A program made the position numbers and the translations under genes. A DNA stretch of 64,000 nt. It comes from Rhodobiaceae bacterium. Its GTDB lineage: Bacteria > Pseudomonadota > Alphaproteobacteria > Rhizobiales > Tepidamorphaceae. This document shows positions 16,304-25,101 of this stretch, one piece after another (positions within the stretch are counted from its first letter, which is position 1; each line of letters begins with the position of its first letter). The stretch lies in assembly GCA_020637895.1 (NCBI GenBank), contig JACKJP010000002.1, positions 992,001-1,056,000 on the forward strand. The letters run 5' to 3'. The notes under the pieces were generated by a model. The model had not been told where the DNA came from and did not search any database. It was given only the letters and a program-made list of their open reading frames with translations.

Positions 16304-17257
16304 CTACAGCTTGCGCAGCCAGACGCGCTCGATGCGGTGATCCTCGCTCTTGCGCAGGATAAGATCGGCGCGCTGGCGTGTGGGAAGAATATTATCTTCC
16401 AGATTGGGCCGGTTGATACGCGTCCAGATATCGAGCGCGGTCTCGCGCGCCTGCTGGTCGGAGAGATTAGCGTATCGATGAAAATAGGCCGCCGGGTCGC
16501 GGAATGCCGTCTGCCGCAGGCGCATGAAGCGGTCGACATACCAGCGCTCGATGACCGGCGTCTCAGCGTCGATATAGATCGAGAAATCGAAGAAATCCGA
16601 AACGAACGGGATATCCATGCCGCCGCGCGGTGCCTGCCCGGTCTGCAGGACATTCAGCCCTTCGAGGATGAGAATGTCGGGCCGATCGACGACGATCCGC
16701 TGATCGGGCAACACGTCATAGGCAAAGTGCGAATAGACCGGCGCCTCGACATTGCGATCGCCGGCCTTGATGCGGCCGAGAAACTCCAGAAGCGCCGGCA
16801 GGTCAAAGCTTTCCGGAAAGCCCTTGCGCTCCATCAGCCCCTGTTCCAGAAGCGCCGCATTGGGACGCAGGAAGCCGTCCGTCGTCACCATGTCGACCTT
16901 CGGCGTGTTGGGCCAGCGGCTGAGCAATGCCTTGAGGATGCGCGATGTCGTCGATTTCCCGACGGCGACCGAACCGCCGATGCCGATGACATAGGGAACC
17001 TTGCCGTCGTCCGCGCCCAGGAAGGTCTCGGTCGCGTCGAACAGTTCCTGCGCGGCATGAACGTAAAGGCTGAGAAGGCGCGAGAGAGGCAGGTAGATCT
17101 TGATGACGTCGTCCAGATCGAACCGCTCGTTCTGCCCGCGCAAGAATTCGACTTCATCCTCCGACAGCGTCATGGGCGTATCGGCGCGAAGCGCAGCCCA
17201 CTCTGACCGGGTGAAGGTCATGAACGGCGAAATCTTCTGTTTGATCGCGTTTTCCAT
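16304..17257 (-). CDS. coaA: Type I pantothenate kinase
   Basis: CoaA phosphorylates pantothenate, the first and regulated step of coenzyme A synthesis. The 317-residue protein has the P-loop IGIGGSVAVGKSTTSR (about residues 92-107), TTDGFL, ILEGLNVLQTG and the FVSDFFDFSIYIDA segment typical of the bacterial PanK-I group. It ends the minus-strand run from hisB through hisE, an arrangement conserved in Rhizobiales. coaE, the last CoA enzyme, is encoded at 27.8 kb. Confidence 0.96.
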   Translation of the reverse strand: MENAIKQKISPFMTFTRSEWAALRADTPMTLSEDEVEFLRGQNERFDLDDVIKIYLPLSRLLSLYVHAAQELFDATETFLGADDGKVPYVIGIGGSVAVGKSTTSRILKALLSRWPNTPKVDMVTTDGFLRPNAALLEQGLMERKGFPESFDLPALLEFLGRIKAGDRNVEAPVYSHFAYDVLPDQRIVVDRPDILILEGLNVLQTGQAPRGGMDIPFVSDFFDFSIYIDAETPVIERWYVDRFMRLRQTAFRDPAAYFHRYANLSDQQARETALDIWTRINRPNLEDNILPTRQRADLILRKSEDHRIERVWLRKL

Positions 17258-17275
17258 CTTCGGTTCCGATGGTTC

Positions 17276-17602
17276 CTACCGGTCCTTGCGGGACGCTTTC
17301 TCGGCAAGGCCGGACTGCCCGGTGCGGCGCGCCAGCTCCTGCCACAGCGCTTCGGCGGAAATTCCCCGGGCGTTGAGCAACACGGCAAGGTGGAACAACA
17401 GATCGCCGGCCTCAGCAGTCAGATGGGCGTCATCCTCCTGCAGCGCGGCAATCACTGTTTCCACGGCTTCCTCACCGAATTTCCTGGCGATGCGCGGTAT
17501 GCCGTCGGCGGTCAGTTTCGCCGTGTACGATTGCGCCGGATCGGCTTTCGCCCGTTCGCCGACGATTTTCATCAGTGCGTCGAAATCGGTTCTGTCGCTC
17601 AT
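17276..17602 (-). CDS. hisE: Phosphoribosyl-ATP pyrophosphatase
   Basis: HisE hydrolyses phosphoribosyl-ATP to phosphoribosyl-AMP, the second step of histidine synthesis. The 108-residue, stand-alone protein carries the MazG-like metal-binding signature KFGEEAVETVIAAL and EAGDLLFHLAVLL. Its ATG overlaps the hisF stop by four bases (17599-17602), so the two are translationally coupled. HisI, which acts next, is not in this window. Confidence 0.94.
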   Translation of the reverse strand: MSDRTDFDALMKIVGERAKADPAQSYTAKLTADGIPRIARKFGEEAVETVIAALQEDDAHLTAEAGDLLFHLAVLLNARGISAEALWQELARRTGQSGLAEKASRKDR

Positions 17603-18390
17603 GCGATTTCCTCCAGACCGTCAAGCCGCATCGCAAGACCCTTGCCGGCCATGAACTGCTTGGCTTCACCGATAGAATATTCGCCGAAGTGGAAGATGGA
17701 GGCTGCAAGAACCGCGCTCGCGTGACCTTCGCGAACGCCGTCGACCAGATGATCGAGCGTTCCCACACCGCCCGAAGCGATCACGGGAACAGTCACCGCA
17801 TCGGCGATGATGCGGGTCAGCTGACAATCGAACCCGGTGCGCGTGCCGTCCCGGTCCATGGAGGTCAGCAGAATTTCGCCCGCGCCGAGCTCGGCAACCC
17901 GCTGAGCGAATTCAACCGCATCGATACCGGTTTCGCGGCGACCGCCATGGGTGAAGATCTCCCAGCGCGGCGCCTCGGTGGGGCTTTCGACCCGTTTGGC
18001 GTCGATCGCGACCACGATGCACTGGTTGCCGAATTTTTCAGCCGCGCGCCGCACGAAAGCCGGATCGTTCACGGCCGCAGAATTGATAGAAACCTTGTCG
18101 GCGCCTGCCTTGAGCAGGTTTCGGATATCGGCGATTTCGCGGACGCCGCCGCCGACGGTCAGCGGCATGAAGCACTGTTCGGCGGTGCGCTGCACGACAT
18201 CGAAAATGATGCCCCTGTTTTCATGCGTCGCCGTGATGTCGAGAAAGCAGAGTTCGTCCGCGCCGGCAGCGTCATAAGCCTTGGCCGCCTCGACCGGATC
18301 GCCGGCGTCGACCAGATCGACGAAATTGACGCCCTTTACGACGCGGCCGTCCTTGACGTCGAGGCAGGGGATGACGCGAACCTTCAGCAT
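17599..18390 (-). CDS. hisF: Imidazole glycerol phosphate synthase subunit HisF
   Basis: HisF is the cyclase half of the HisFH complex; it uses ammonia from HisH to form imidazole glycerol phosphate and AICAR. The 263-residue TIM barrel has VIPCLDVKDGRVVKGVNF (catalytic Asp at about 11), LTVGGGVREIADI, the second catalytic Asp in LLTSMDRDGT, and VIASGGVGTLDHL. The ATG shares one base with the hisA stop (TAATG). Confidence 0.97.
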   Translation of the reverse strand: MLKVRVIPCLDVKDGRVVKGVNFVDLVDAGDPVEAAKAYDAAGADELCFLDITATHENRGIIFDVVQRTAEQCFMPLTVGGGVREIADIRNLLKAGADKVSINSAAVNDPAFVRRAAEKFGNQCIVVAIDAKRVESPTEAPRWEIFTHGGRRETGIDAVEFAQRVAELGAGEILLTSMDRDGTRTGFDCQLTRIIADAVTVPVIASGGVGTLDHLVDGVREGHASAVLAASIFHFGEYSIGEAKQFMAGKGLAMRLDGLEEIA

Positions 18391-19130
18391 TACGCCGCCT
18401 GCCCGGTCATGCGGAGAAGGCGAATGGCCTCTACCGGGTCGATCCTACCGTCATACAGCGCCCGGCCGGTGATTGCGCCGTCGAGGATCGCCGCATCGCT
18501 TCGGCAGAGCCGCTCGACATCGGCCATCGAGGCAAGGCCGCCGGAAGCGATGACCGGGATGGAAATCGCTCGGGCCAGATCAAGCGTCGCATCGACGTTG
18601 AGCCCTGTCAGCACGCCATCGCGGTCGATATCGGTATAGACGATGGCTGCAACGCCCGCGTCCTCGAAGCGACGCGCCAGATCCAGGGCGGTCATCTCGC
18701 TGGTCTCGGCCCAGCCCTCGACGGCGACATGGCCCGCGCGGGCGTCGATGCCGACAACGATACGACCCGGCAGGCGCCCGGCGGCGCGGCGTACGAGATC
18801 GGGATCGCGAAGCGCCACCGTGCCGAGGATCACCCGGTCAATGCCCTTTTCCAGCCAGTGATCGATACCCGCCTCGTCGCGAATGCCGCCACCCAGCTGA
18901 ATCGGCACCGAAACCTTTTCGATGATGGCCTCGACGGCCGGGCCGTTACGGGAGGCACCGGCAAAGGCACCATCAAGGTCGACAAGATGAAGATAGTCGA
19001 AACCCATCTCCTGGAAGGCAAGTGCCTGCGCCGATGGATCGGCCGCATAGACTGTCGCCTGCGCCATATCGCCGAGCTTGAGCCGGACGCATTGCCCGTC
19101 CTTCAGATCGATTGCGGGATAGAGCCTCAT
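18390..19130 (-). CDS. hisA: Phosphoribosylformimino-5-aminoimidazole carboxamide ribotide isomerase
   Basis: HisA performs the Amadori isomerisation that feeds HisF. The 246-residue half-barrel-repeat TIM protein has MRLYPAIDLKDGQCVRL (catalytic Asp about 8), IQLGGGIRDEAGI, and VIYTDIDRDGVLTG with the second catalytic Asp. I use the ATG at 19130, which overlaps the hisH stop in an ATGA; a GTG at 19139 is the alternative and would add three residues. Confidence 0.96.
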   Translation of the reverse strand: MRLYPAIDLKDGQCVRLKLGDMAQATVYAADPSAQALAFQEMGFDYLHLVDLDGAFAGASRNGPAVEAIIEKVSVPIQLGGGIRDEAGIDHWLEKGIDRVILGTVALRDPDLVRRAAGRLPGRIVVGIDARAGHVAVEGWAETSEMTALDLARRFEDAGVAAIVYTDIDRDGVLTGLNVDATLDLARAISIPVIASGGLASMADVERLCRSDAAILDGAITGRALYDGRIDPVEAIRLLRMTGQAA

Positions 19131-19768
19131 GGCCGCCACCTCAGAAAATTGCCGATAAGCGCCAGGCCGAGGCGCTGACTCTTTTCGGGATGGAACTGCG
19201 TGCCGATCATGTTGTCGCGCCCGACCACCGCGGTGACAGGTCCGCCGTGATCGGTCACGGCGACGAGTTCCGCATCGTTCTTCACCTGCAGGTGAAAGGA
19301 ATGAACGAAATAGGCATGACAGTCCGTTGGCACGTCCGCGAAGACGGGGTGGTCGGTGACCATCTCAAGCATGTTCCAGCCCATATGCGGAATCTTCAGC
19401 GACGGGTCCGACGGGACAATCGACACAACATCACCGGCAATCCAGCCGAGCCCATCCGTCGTCTCGTATTCAAGGCCGCGCTCTGACATCAGCTGCATAC
19501 CGACGCAAATGCCAAGGAACGGACGCCCGGCGCCTCGAACGGTCTCTTCCAGAGCGTCCACCATGCCCGGAACCGCGTCGAGACCTGCACGGCAATCCGC
19601 ATAGGCGCCCACGCCCGGCAGCACAATGCGATCCGCCGAGCGTACTCGCGCCGGATCGTTGGTGACGTCGATTTCCGCCGCGATGCCGGCTTCGGCGGCG
19701 GCACGCTGAAACGCCTTTTCCGCCGAGTGCAGGTTACCCGACCCGTAGTCGATGATTGCGACGCGCAT
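19127..19768 (-). CDS. hisH: Imidazole glycerol phosphate synthase subunit HisH
   Basis: HisH is the class I glutaminase that channels ammonia to HisF. The 213-residue protein has the nucleophile elbow FLGICVGMQLM and the His/Glu of the triad in TQFHPEKSQ near the C-terminus, plus IDYGSGNLHSAEKA at the start. It shares four bases with hisA and one base with the DUF2628 gene in front. Confidence 0.96.
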   Translation of the reverse strand: MRVAIIDYGSGNLHSAEKAFQRAAAEAGIAAEIDVTNDPARVRSADRIVLPGVGAYADCRAGLDAVPGMVDALEETVRGAGRPFLGICVGMQLMSERGLEYETTDGLGWIAGDVVSIVPSDPSLKIPHMGWNMLEMVTDHPVFADVPTDCHAYFVHSFHLQVKNDAELVAVTDHGGPVTAVVGRDNMIGTQFHPEKSQRLGLALIGNFLRWRP

Positions 19769-20241
19769 CAGACAGGGCGCCCCGGCGCCGGAAAGAGACC
19801 TATGCCCTCCGCGCCCACGGGCTTTGCCGGACCCGCAGGCGTTGCCGAAGCAGCCGGCGGCAGAATGCGCTGGCCGAGGCGGCTGAAATAGGCAAGCTCG
19901 GCCTCCTCCAGCGAATTACCGGCGGCAACGCCGTCTTCACCATACCCCAGACGGGCAAGCTTGGCGCGCAGCCATTGCCGGCCTTCCAGTCCCACATAGA
20001 GATTGACCGGCAACGTTGCCGCGAGCGCCCAGCCGTCACTAAGGCCTGAAAGCGAAATCACCGCGCCCAGCGCCAGAGAGACCAGAACGAACACGATCGC
20101 GGCGAGCCAGAGCCGATTGACCAGCAGCCAAAGTAGCGGAACCAGAATGCCCCACCAGGTGAAGCCGTCCGGCACCAGCCGCACCGATTTCAGGTCGGTG
20201 TCCGCGGCCCCGGGCCGACGGTGGACAGTATAGATCTTCAT
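19768..20241 (-). CDS. DUF2628 membrane protein of the histidine operon
   Basis: The 157-residue protein begins MKIYTVHRRPG, then has two or three hydrophobic stretches (about residues 28-75) containing FTWWGILVPLLWLLVNRLWL, and a proline/alanine-rich soluble tail. This is the DUF2628 pattern. The gene is tightly fused between hisB and hisH in many alphaproteobacteria; its role there is unknown, and no histidine-pathway activity can be read from the sequence. Confidence 0.82.
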   Translation of the reverse strand: MKIYTVHRRPGAADTDLKSVRLVPDGFTWWGILVPLLWLLVNRLWLAAIVFVLVSLALGAVISLSGLSDGWALAATLPVNLYVGLEGRQWLRAKLARLGYGEDGVAAGNSLEEAELAYFSRLGQRILPPAASATPAGPAKPVGAEGIGLFPAPGRPV

Positions 20242-20267
20242 CGCTCGATCAGGCTCTTTTCAAGGGC

Positions 20268-20873
20268 TCAGCAGGTCAGCGTTCCCTTGGTGGAGGGAAT
20301 CGCATCGGCAGCACGCGGATCGATGCTGACCGCCGCACGCAGGGCGCGGGCCAGCGCCTTGAACGCGCTTTCGGCGATATGATGACTGTTGACGCCGTAA
20401 AACGTTTCGACATGAACGGTCACGCGCGCATTCTGGGCGAAGGCATTGAACCACTCGCGCACCAGCTCGGTATCGAACGAGCCGATTTTCTCGGCGGTAA
20501 ACGTCGTGCGCCATACCAGGAACGGACGGCCGGAGACATCCACGGCAACGCGCGTCATCGCCTCGTCCATGGGCAGGTCGAAACTGGCATAGCGGGTAAT
20601 GCCGCGGCGGTCGCCGAGCGCCTTGTCGAAGGCCTGACCGAGCGCGATACCGACATCCTCCACCGTGTGGTGATCGTCGATATGGGTGTCGCCTTTCGCG
20701 GTGATGGTCAGGTCGAAAAGTCCATGCTTCGCGACCTGCTCGAGCATGTGGTCGAAGAAACCGACGCCGGTCGATATGTCGGCCGTGCCCGTTCCGTCGA
20801 GATCGATCGCGACGGAAATGGCGGTTTCGTTGGTTTTTCTGTCGAGCTTCGCCTTGCGGCCAGCCGTCTTCAT
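20268..20873 (-). CDS. hisB: Imidazoleglycerol-phosphate dehydratase
   Basis: HisB dehydrates imidazole glycerol phosphate. This is the monofunctional 201-residue type, without the phosphatase half seen in E. coli. It has the metal-binding motifs DHMLEQVAKHG, DTHIDDHHTVEDVGIALG, and the second HHIAESAFKALARALR. The ATG at 20873 (ribosome site GGGCGAG) is preferred over the GTG at 20882. It is the first gene of the minus-strand his operon and is divergent from hslV across 206 bp. Confidence 0.96.
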   Translation of the reverse strand: MKTAGRKAKLDRKTNETAISVAIDLDGTGTADISTGVGFFDHMLEQVAKHGLFDLTITAKGDTHIDDHHTVEDVGIALGQAFDKALGDRRGITRYASFDLPMDEAMTRVAVDVSGRPFLVWRTTFTAEKIGSFDTELVREWFNAFAQNARVTVHVETFYGVNSHHIAESAFKALARALRAAVSIDPRAADAIPSTKGTLTC

Positions 20874-21079
20874 CTCGCCCACCCGGGTTCAAGAAAGCCG
20901 TTTGCGGCGGGTTTTAACAGGGGAAGACGGCTCTTTCCAGCAAACAAATGGATTGGCTTAACGGACATTATCGCGTCGCCCCGCCACGGCCGGAGAATAC
21001 AGAGACCTTTTCTTTCAGCCGCCGCGTTCCTAAATGGGGCAGCAAGAAACATCTTTCCGTCCGCGAGAGGCGAACCTTC

Positions 21080-21649
21080 ATGGCAGATGACAACAGATCG
21101 AACGCGGGGCCGGGCTGGCACGGCACGACGATCCTGACCGTGCGCAAGGGTGACAAGGTCGTTGTCGCCGGCGACGGGCAGGTCAGCATCGGCAACACGG
21201 TCATCAAGAATTCGGCGCGCAAGGTCCGGCGCATCGGTACGGGAGACGTGATCGGCGGTTTTGCCGGCGCGACCGCGGATGCCTTCACCCTGTTCGAGCG
21301 GCTTGAGAAGAAACTCGAGCAATATCCCGGCCAGCTGATGCGGGCGGCGGTGGAAATGGCGAAAGACTGGCGGACCGACAAGTATCTGCGCCATCTGGAA
21401 GCGATGATGATCGTCGCCGATCCTTCCATAAGCCTCGTCCTGACCGGTGTCGGGGATGTGCTGGAGCCGGAAAATGACGTCATGGCTATTGGTTCGGGCG
21501 GCAATTACGCGCTCGCCGCGGCCAGGGCGCTGATGGACAGCGACCTCGACGCGGAAGCCATCGCCCGAAAGGCGATGGGCATCGCCGCCGATATCTGCGT
21601 CTTCACCAACAATTCGTTGATCGTCGAAACGCTCGACGCCAAACGCTGA
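21080..21649 (+). CDS. hslV: ATP-dependent protease peptidase subunit HslV (ClpQ)
   Basis: HslV is the proteasome-like peptidase of the HslUV protease. The 189-residue protein has the catalytic Thr within GTTILTVRKGDKVVVAGDGQVS, the GSGGNYALAAARAL motif and the Lys-rich KNSARKVRRIG. About 15 residues precede the catalytic threonine, so a propeptide must be removed, as in Brucella-type HslV and unlike E. coli, where only Met is lost. The frame extends upstream to 20948, but ATG 21080 begins the recognisable protein. It is followed by hslU after 64 bp. Confidence 0.95.
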   Translation: MADDNRSNAGPGWHGTTILTVRKGDKVVVAGDGQVSIGNTVIKNSARKVRRIGTGDVIGGFAGATADAFTLFERLEKKLEQYPGQLMRAAVEMAKDWRTDKYLRHLEAMMIVADPSISLVLTGVGDVLEPENDVMAIGSGGNYALAAARALMDSDLDAEAIARKAMGIAADICVFTNNSLIVETLDAKR

Positions 21650-21713
21650 CGCTACCGTTCAATAAAAGACACGACACCTGCAATCGCCGGGAACATTCCG
21701 GCCCGAGGAACGC

Positions 21714-23012
21714 ATGACCGACTTTTCTCCCCGTGAGATCGTATCCGAGCTCGACCGTTTCATCATCGGCCAGAAGGACGCCAAGCGCGCGGTCGCCATC
21801 GCGTTGCGCAACCGCTGGCGTCGCCAGCATCTCGATGACGATCTGAGGCAGGAAGTGCTGCCTAAGAACATTCTGATGATCGGACCCACAGGCGTCGGCA
21901 AGACGGAGATTTCGCGCCGCCTTGCCAAGCTTGCAAACGCGCCCTTCGTCAAGGTGGAAGCGACCAAGTTCACCGAAGTCGGCTATGTCGGCCGCGACGT
22001 GGAACAGATCATTCGCGATCTCGTCGAAATCGCCATCGGGCAACTGCGCGATCAGAAGCGGCGCGACGTGGAAGCAAAAGCCCATCTCAATGCGGAAGCA
22101 CGCGTGCTCGATGCGCTGGTCGGACCGGGATCTGGCGCGGCGACGCGCGATTCATTCCGCAAGAAGCTGCGCGCGGGCGAACTTGACGACAAGGAAATAG
22201 AGCTCGAGTTGCGCCAGAGCGGCAACGCCGGCGCTTTTGAAATTCCCGGCATGCCCGGCGCCCAGATGGTCAATCTCGGCGACATGCTCGGCAAGGCTTT
22301 CGGTGGACCGAAGAAATCGAGACGGCTGACGGTCAGGGAATCCTATCCGCTCCTCATCGCCGAAGAATCCGACAAGCTGCTGGATGACGACCGGATCACT
22401 CAGGACGCAATCCACCTGACGGAAAACAGCGGCATCGTCTTCCTCGACGAAATCGACAAGATCTGCGCCCGTTCCGAGCGCGGCGGTGCCGATGTCAGCC
22501 GCGAAGGCGTCCAGCGCGACCTGCTGCCGCTGATCGAAGGCACGACGGTTGCGACCAAGCACGGGCCGGTGAAGACCGACCACATCCTGTTCATTTCCTC
22601 CGGCGCGTTCCACATCGCAAGACCGTCGGACCTGCTTCCCGAACTCCAGGGCCGTCTGCCGATCCGGGTGGAACTGAGGGCACTGACCGAGGAAGATTTC
22701 CGGCGCATCCTGACCGAGACGGAAGCCAGCCTGATCAAACAGTATGTTGCGCTGATGGCGACAGAAGGCGTCACGCTGGACTTCACCGACGATGCGATCG
22801 AGGCAATCGCCCGCATCGCGGTGGAGGTGAATGCATCCGTGGAGAATATCGGTGCACGTCGATTGCAGACCGTCATGGAGCGGGTGCTGGACGAGATCAG
22901 TTTCGATGCGCCTGACAAGCAAGGCGAAACGCTGACGGTCGATGCCGACTATGTGGAAAGCCATATCGGGGATCTTGCCCGAAACGCCGATCTCAGCAGG
23001 TTTATTCTGTAG
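21714..23012 (+). CDS. hslU: ATP-dependent protease ATPase subunit HslU (ClpY)
   Basis: HslU is the AAA+ unfoldase that feeds proteins into HslV. The 432-residue protein has the Walker A GPTGVGKTEISRRLAKL (about residues 57-73), the I-domain insertion, Walker B IVFLDEIDKI, the arginine-finger region, and the C-terminal GDLARNADLSRFIL that docks into HslV. It overlaps the 3' end of the convergent regulator gene by 11 bases. Confidence 0.97.
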   Translation: MTDFSPREIVSELDRFIIGQKDAKRAVAIALRNRWRRQHLDDDLRQEVLPKNILMIGPTGVGKTEISRRLAKLANAPFVKVEATKFTEVGYVGRDVEQIIRDLVEIAIGQLRDQKRRDVEAKAHLNAEARVLDALVGPGSGAATRDSFRKKLRAGELDDKEIELELRQSGNAGAFEIPGMPGAQMVNLGDMLGKAFGGPKKSRRLTVRESYPLLIAEESDKLLDDDRITQDAIHLTENSGIVFLDEIDKICARSERGGADVSREGVQRDLLPLIEGTTVATKHGPVKTDHILFISSGAFHIARPSDLLPELQGRLPIRVELRALTEEDFRRILTETEASLIKQYVALMATEGVTLDFTDDAIEAIARIAVEVNASVENIGARRLQTVMERVLDEISFDAPDKQGETLTVDADYVESHIGDLARNADLSRFIL

Positions 23013-23394
23013 GGTCGGCGCGCCGCTGACGTCGGCCGCGCGACATTGCCTTCAATTGCGAAAGCAGTTCTGCGATCTCGGCATCGTTGAGACCGCCGAT
23101 CTCTTCGGCAAGCCGGTTGGCAAGCTCGGTTGCGTCCGGTGAAAGCCCCGCCGTATCCACCACAACGCGCGGATGCGAGATCAGCGCCAGCCGCTGCAGG
23201 GCTTCGGCCTCGTCCCAGATCACATTGAAGTAGCTGATGATGCGCTGGAGGAAAAACCAGTTGGGGCGGCCGCGCTTCCCGTGTTCCAGCGCGGAAAGAT
23301 AGGCCGGCGACACTTCGAGCGCGGCCGCCATGTCCTGCAGGGTGATGCCCCGCTGCTGGCGCATTTCCCGGATGCGCGCGCCGAAGGGCGTCAT
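23002..23394 (-). CDS. XRE-family helix-turn-helix regulator
   Basis: The 130-residue protein has an N-terminal Cro/C1-type HTH (IREMRQQRGITLQDMAAALEVSPAYLSALEHGKRG, about residues 7-41) and a C-terminal helical part (about 60-120) with no recognisable sensor motif. It is the last of a co-directional string: its ATG overlaps the Smr gene stop by four bases, and its own stop lies inside the end of hslU. Targets are unknown. Confidence 0.85.
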   Translation of the reverse strand: MTPFGARIREMRQQRGITLQDMAAALEVSPAYLSALEHGKRGRPNWFFLQRIISYFNVIWDEAEALQRLALISHPRVVVDTAGLSPDATELANRLAEEIGGLNDAEIAELLSQLKAMSRGRRQRRADPTE

Positions 23395-23960
23395 CGCACA
23401 AGCCGTTCACGGCGGCGGAGCTGAACATAGATCGCACCTTCCCCGCCACGATGCCGATGCGCGGGCGCGGTGGCCACGACCAGCGGTGCAAGCGAAGGAG
23501 CCGCCAGCCATTTGGGCACCTGCTGGCGCAGGATGCCCATCCCTTCGCTGCTTGAACGGCCCTTGCCGGTAATCACCATGACCAGACGGAAGCCGCGCGC
23601 CGCGCCCTCCTTGATGAAGCGGTCGAGCGCCATGTGCGCTGCGTCCTGACGCATGCCATGCAGATCGATGACCGCATCGATGTCGCCATCGGCTTTGGAC
23701 ATCTTGCGCAATAGGCGTGGTTCGATCCTCCCCGGACCGACGACACGCGGCGAAGGGGGTACGGGCCGATAGGCAGGCAAGGCCGATGCGACCTTTTTCT
23801 TCTTCGCGGGCGCGGGCGTGTCCGTGTCGGGCTTTTCCTGCGGAGCAACGATCGCCTGCCGTTCGCGCCGGCGCAAAGGCGTGACTTCCCGCGTGACCGC
23901 GTCCCAGAGTTCAGCATCATCTTTACCGGGGCGGTCGCGGCCACCGCGCCGGCCGCTCAT
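23391..23960 (-). CDS. Smr domain-containing protein
   Basis: The 189-residue protein has a charged, disordered N-terminal half with the PLRRRERQA segment and a C-terminal Smr domain (about residues 95-185) with the signature DLHGMRQDAAH, VMVITGKGR and GEGAIYVQLRR. Smr domains of this small type are nucleases acting on branched DNA or on mRNA; which applies here is not visible. It overlaps mltA by four bases and the regulator by four bases, so all three are coupled. Confidence 0.85.
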   Translation of the reverse strand: MSGRRGGRDRPGKDDAELWDAVTREVTPLRRRERQAIVAPQEKPDTDTPAPAKKKKVASALPAYRPVPPSPRVVGPGRIEPRLLRKMSKADGDIDAVIDLHGMRQDAAHMALDRFIKEGAARGFRLVMVITGKGRSSSEGMGILRQQVPKWLAAPSLAPLVVATAPAHRHRGGEGAIYVQLRRRERLVR

Positions 23961-25087
23961 CTTGGCGACTCTCGGGGCCGCAGAACGTAGAAATCGACGT
24001 CATGACGGACGAGCCCGGCGATGTAGCCCGCAGCATCGCCCGCGCCAAAATAGATGTCGCCCCTCGCCGCGCCGACAATCGCGCTGCCCGTATCCTGCGC
24101 GATCAGCAGCTGACCGATATTGCGCATGGCTCCGCCGGGGCCGACAGGCAGCACGCCGGCCAGATAGACCGGCGTGCCATAGGCGTGGATCCTGTGGTCG
24201 ACGGCGATGGAACGAAGCGGGGTCAGCGGGACGCCGGCGCCGCCTACCGGCCCAAGCGACGGATCGCCGGGCGGCAGTTCGCGGAAAAATATGTAGGATT
24301 CGTTCCGGCGCATGATCCGTTCTGCCTCGACGGGATGTGCCTTCAGCCAGTCGCGCAGGCGATCGGCCGTCATTTCATCCTTCGACATCAGACCTTCATC
24401 GATCAGCACGCGGCCAACCGGCGTATAGGGATGTCCGTTGCGGCCGGCATATCCGACGCGGATCACGCTTTCGTCGGGAAGGTGGATGCGCGCTGAACCC
24501 TGAATGTGAATGAAGAACGCATCGACGGGATCAGCAAGGTAGACGATGGGCTCGGCGGATTTGCCGAGCGCGCCCTGTTCGATCTCGGACCGTGTCGGAT
24601 AGGCTTCCCATCCGGCCGCCGTCCGGCGGGCCGCGCGCAGGCCTTTGGCGACGCCGCGCGGTGGTTTGTCAGGATCGATGTCCTTGAGATCGTCAGGCCG
24701 GGCAAGCAGCGGATAGCGGTATTCATCGTCGGGTTCGAGCGAACCTTCGACCTGCGGCTCGAAATATCCCGTCACGAAACCTTTCTGCGATGCTGGCAGG
24801 ACGCGAAAAGGATCGAACCATTTTTCAAAAAATGCATGCGCGGCCTTGCTGGAAAGGCCTGCCCCGCGCGATGCGGCGCATGCGGCCACGAACCCGCCAG
24901 TGGTTGATTTCGCACATGACAACCGAAAGGCCTTGAGCGCGAGCGTGGGGTTGTCGCTGGACCAGCCGGGGAGTTCGGCAAAGGAAACCGTCTGAAGGCG
25001 GCTTCCATCAGAGAGGGTGTCGGCAGCCTGAAGTTGCGCGGGGGCCGCCGCCAGGAACAGGGCGAAAATGGCGGCGGCAATTCGCAT
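23957..25087 (-). CDS. mltA: Membrane-bound lytic murein transglycosylase A
   Basis: MltA cleaves peptidoglycan glycan strands to 1,6-anhydro ends. The 376-residue protein starts with a signal peptide (MRIAAAIFALFLAAAPAQLQAA), has the MltA domain (VTGYFEPQVEGS, SARIHLPDES) and the C-terminal 3D domain, whose aspartates include those in IAQDTGSAIVGAARGDIYFG. No lipobox cysteine is visible at the predicted cleavage site, so it may be periplasmic rather than a lipoprotein. The ATG at 25087 was chosen because it begins the signal peptide. Confidence 0.93.
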   Translation of the reverse strand: MRIAAAIFALFLAAAPAQLQAADTLSDGSRLQTVSFAELPGWSSDNPTLALKAFRLSCAKSTTGGFVAACAASRGAGLSSKAAHAFFEKWFDPFRVLPASQKGFVTGYFEPQVEGSLEPDDEYRYPLLARPDDLKDIDPDKPPRGVAKGLRAARRTAAGWEAYPTRSEIEQGALGKSAEPIVYLADPVDAFFIHIQGSARIHLPDESVIRVGYAGRNGHPYTPVGRVLIDEGLMSKDEMTADRLRDWLKAHPVEAERIMRRNESYIFFRELPPGDPSLGPVGGAGVPLTPLRSIAVDHRIHAYGTPVYLAGVLPVGPGGAMRNIGQLLIAQDTGSAIVGAARGDIYFGAGDAAGYIAGLVRHDVDFYVLRPRESPR

Positions 25088-25101
25088 CGGTTTCTTCCGT
25101 T

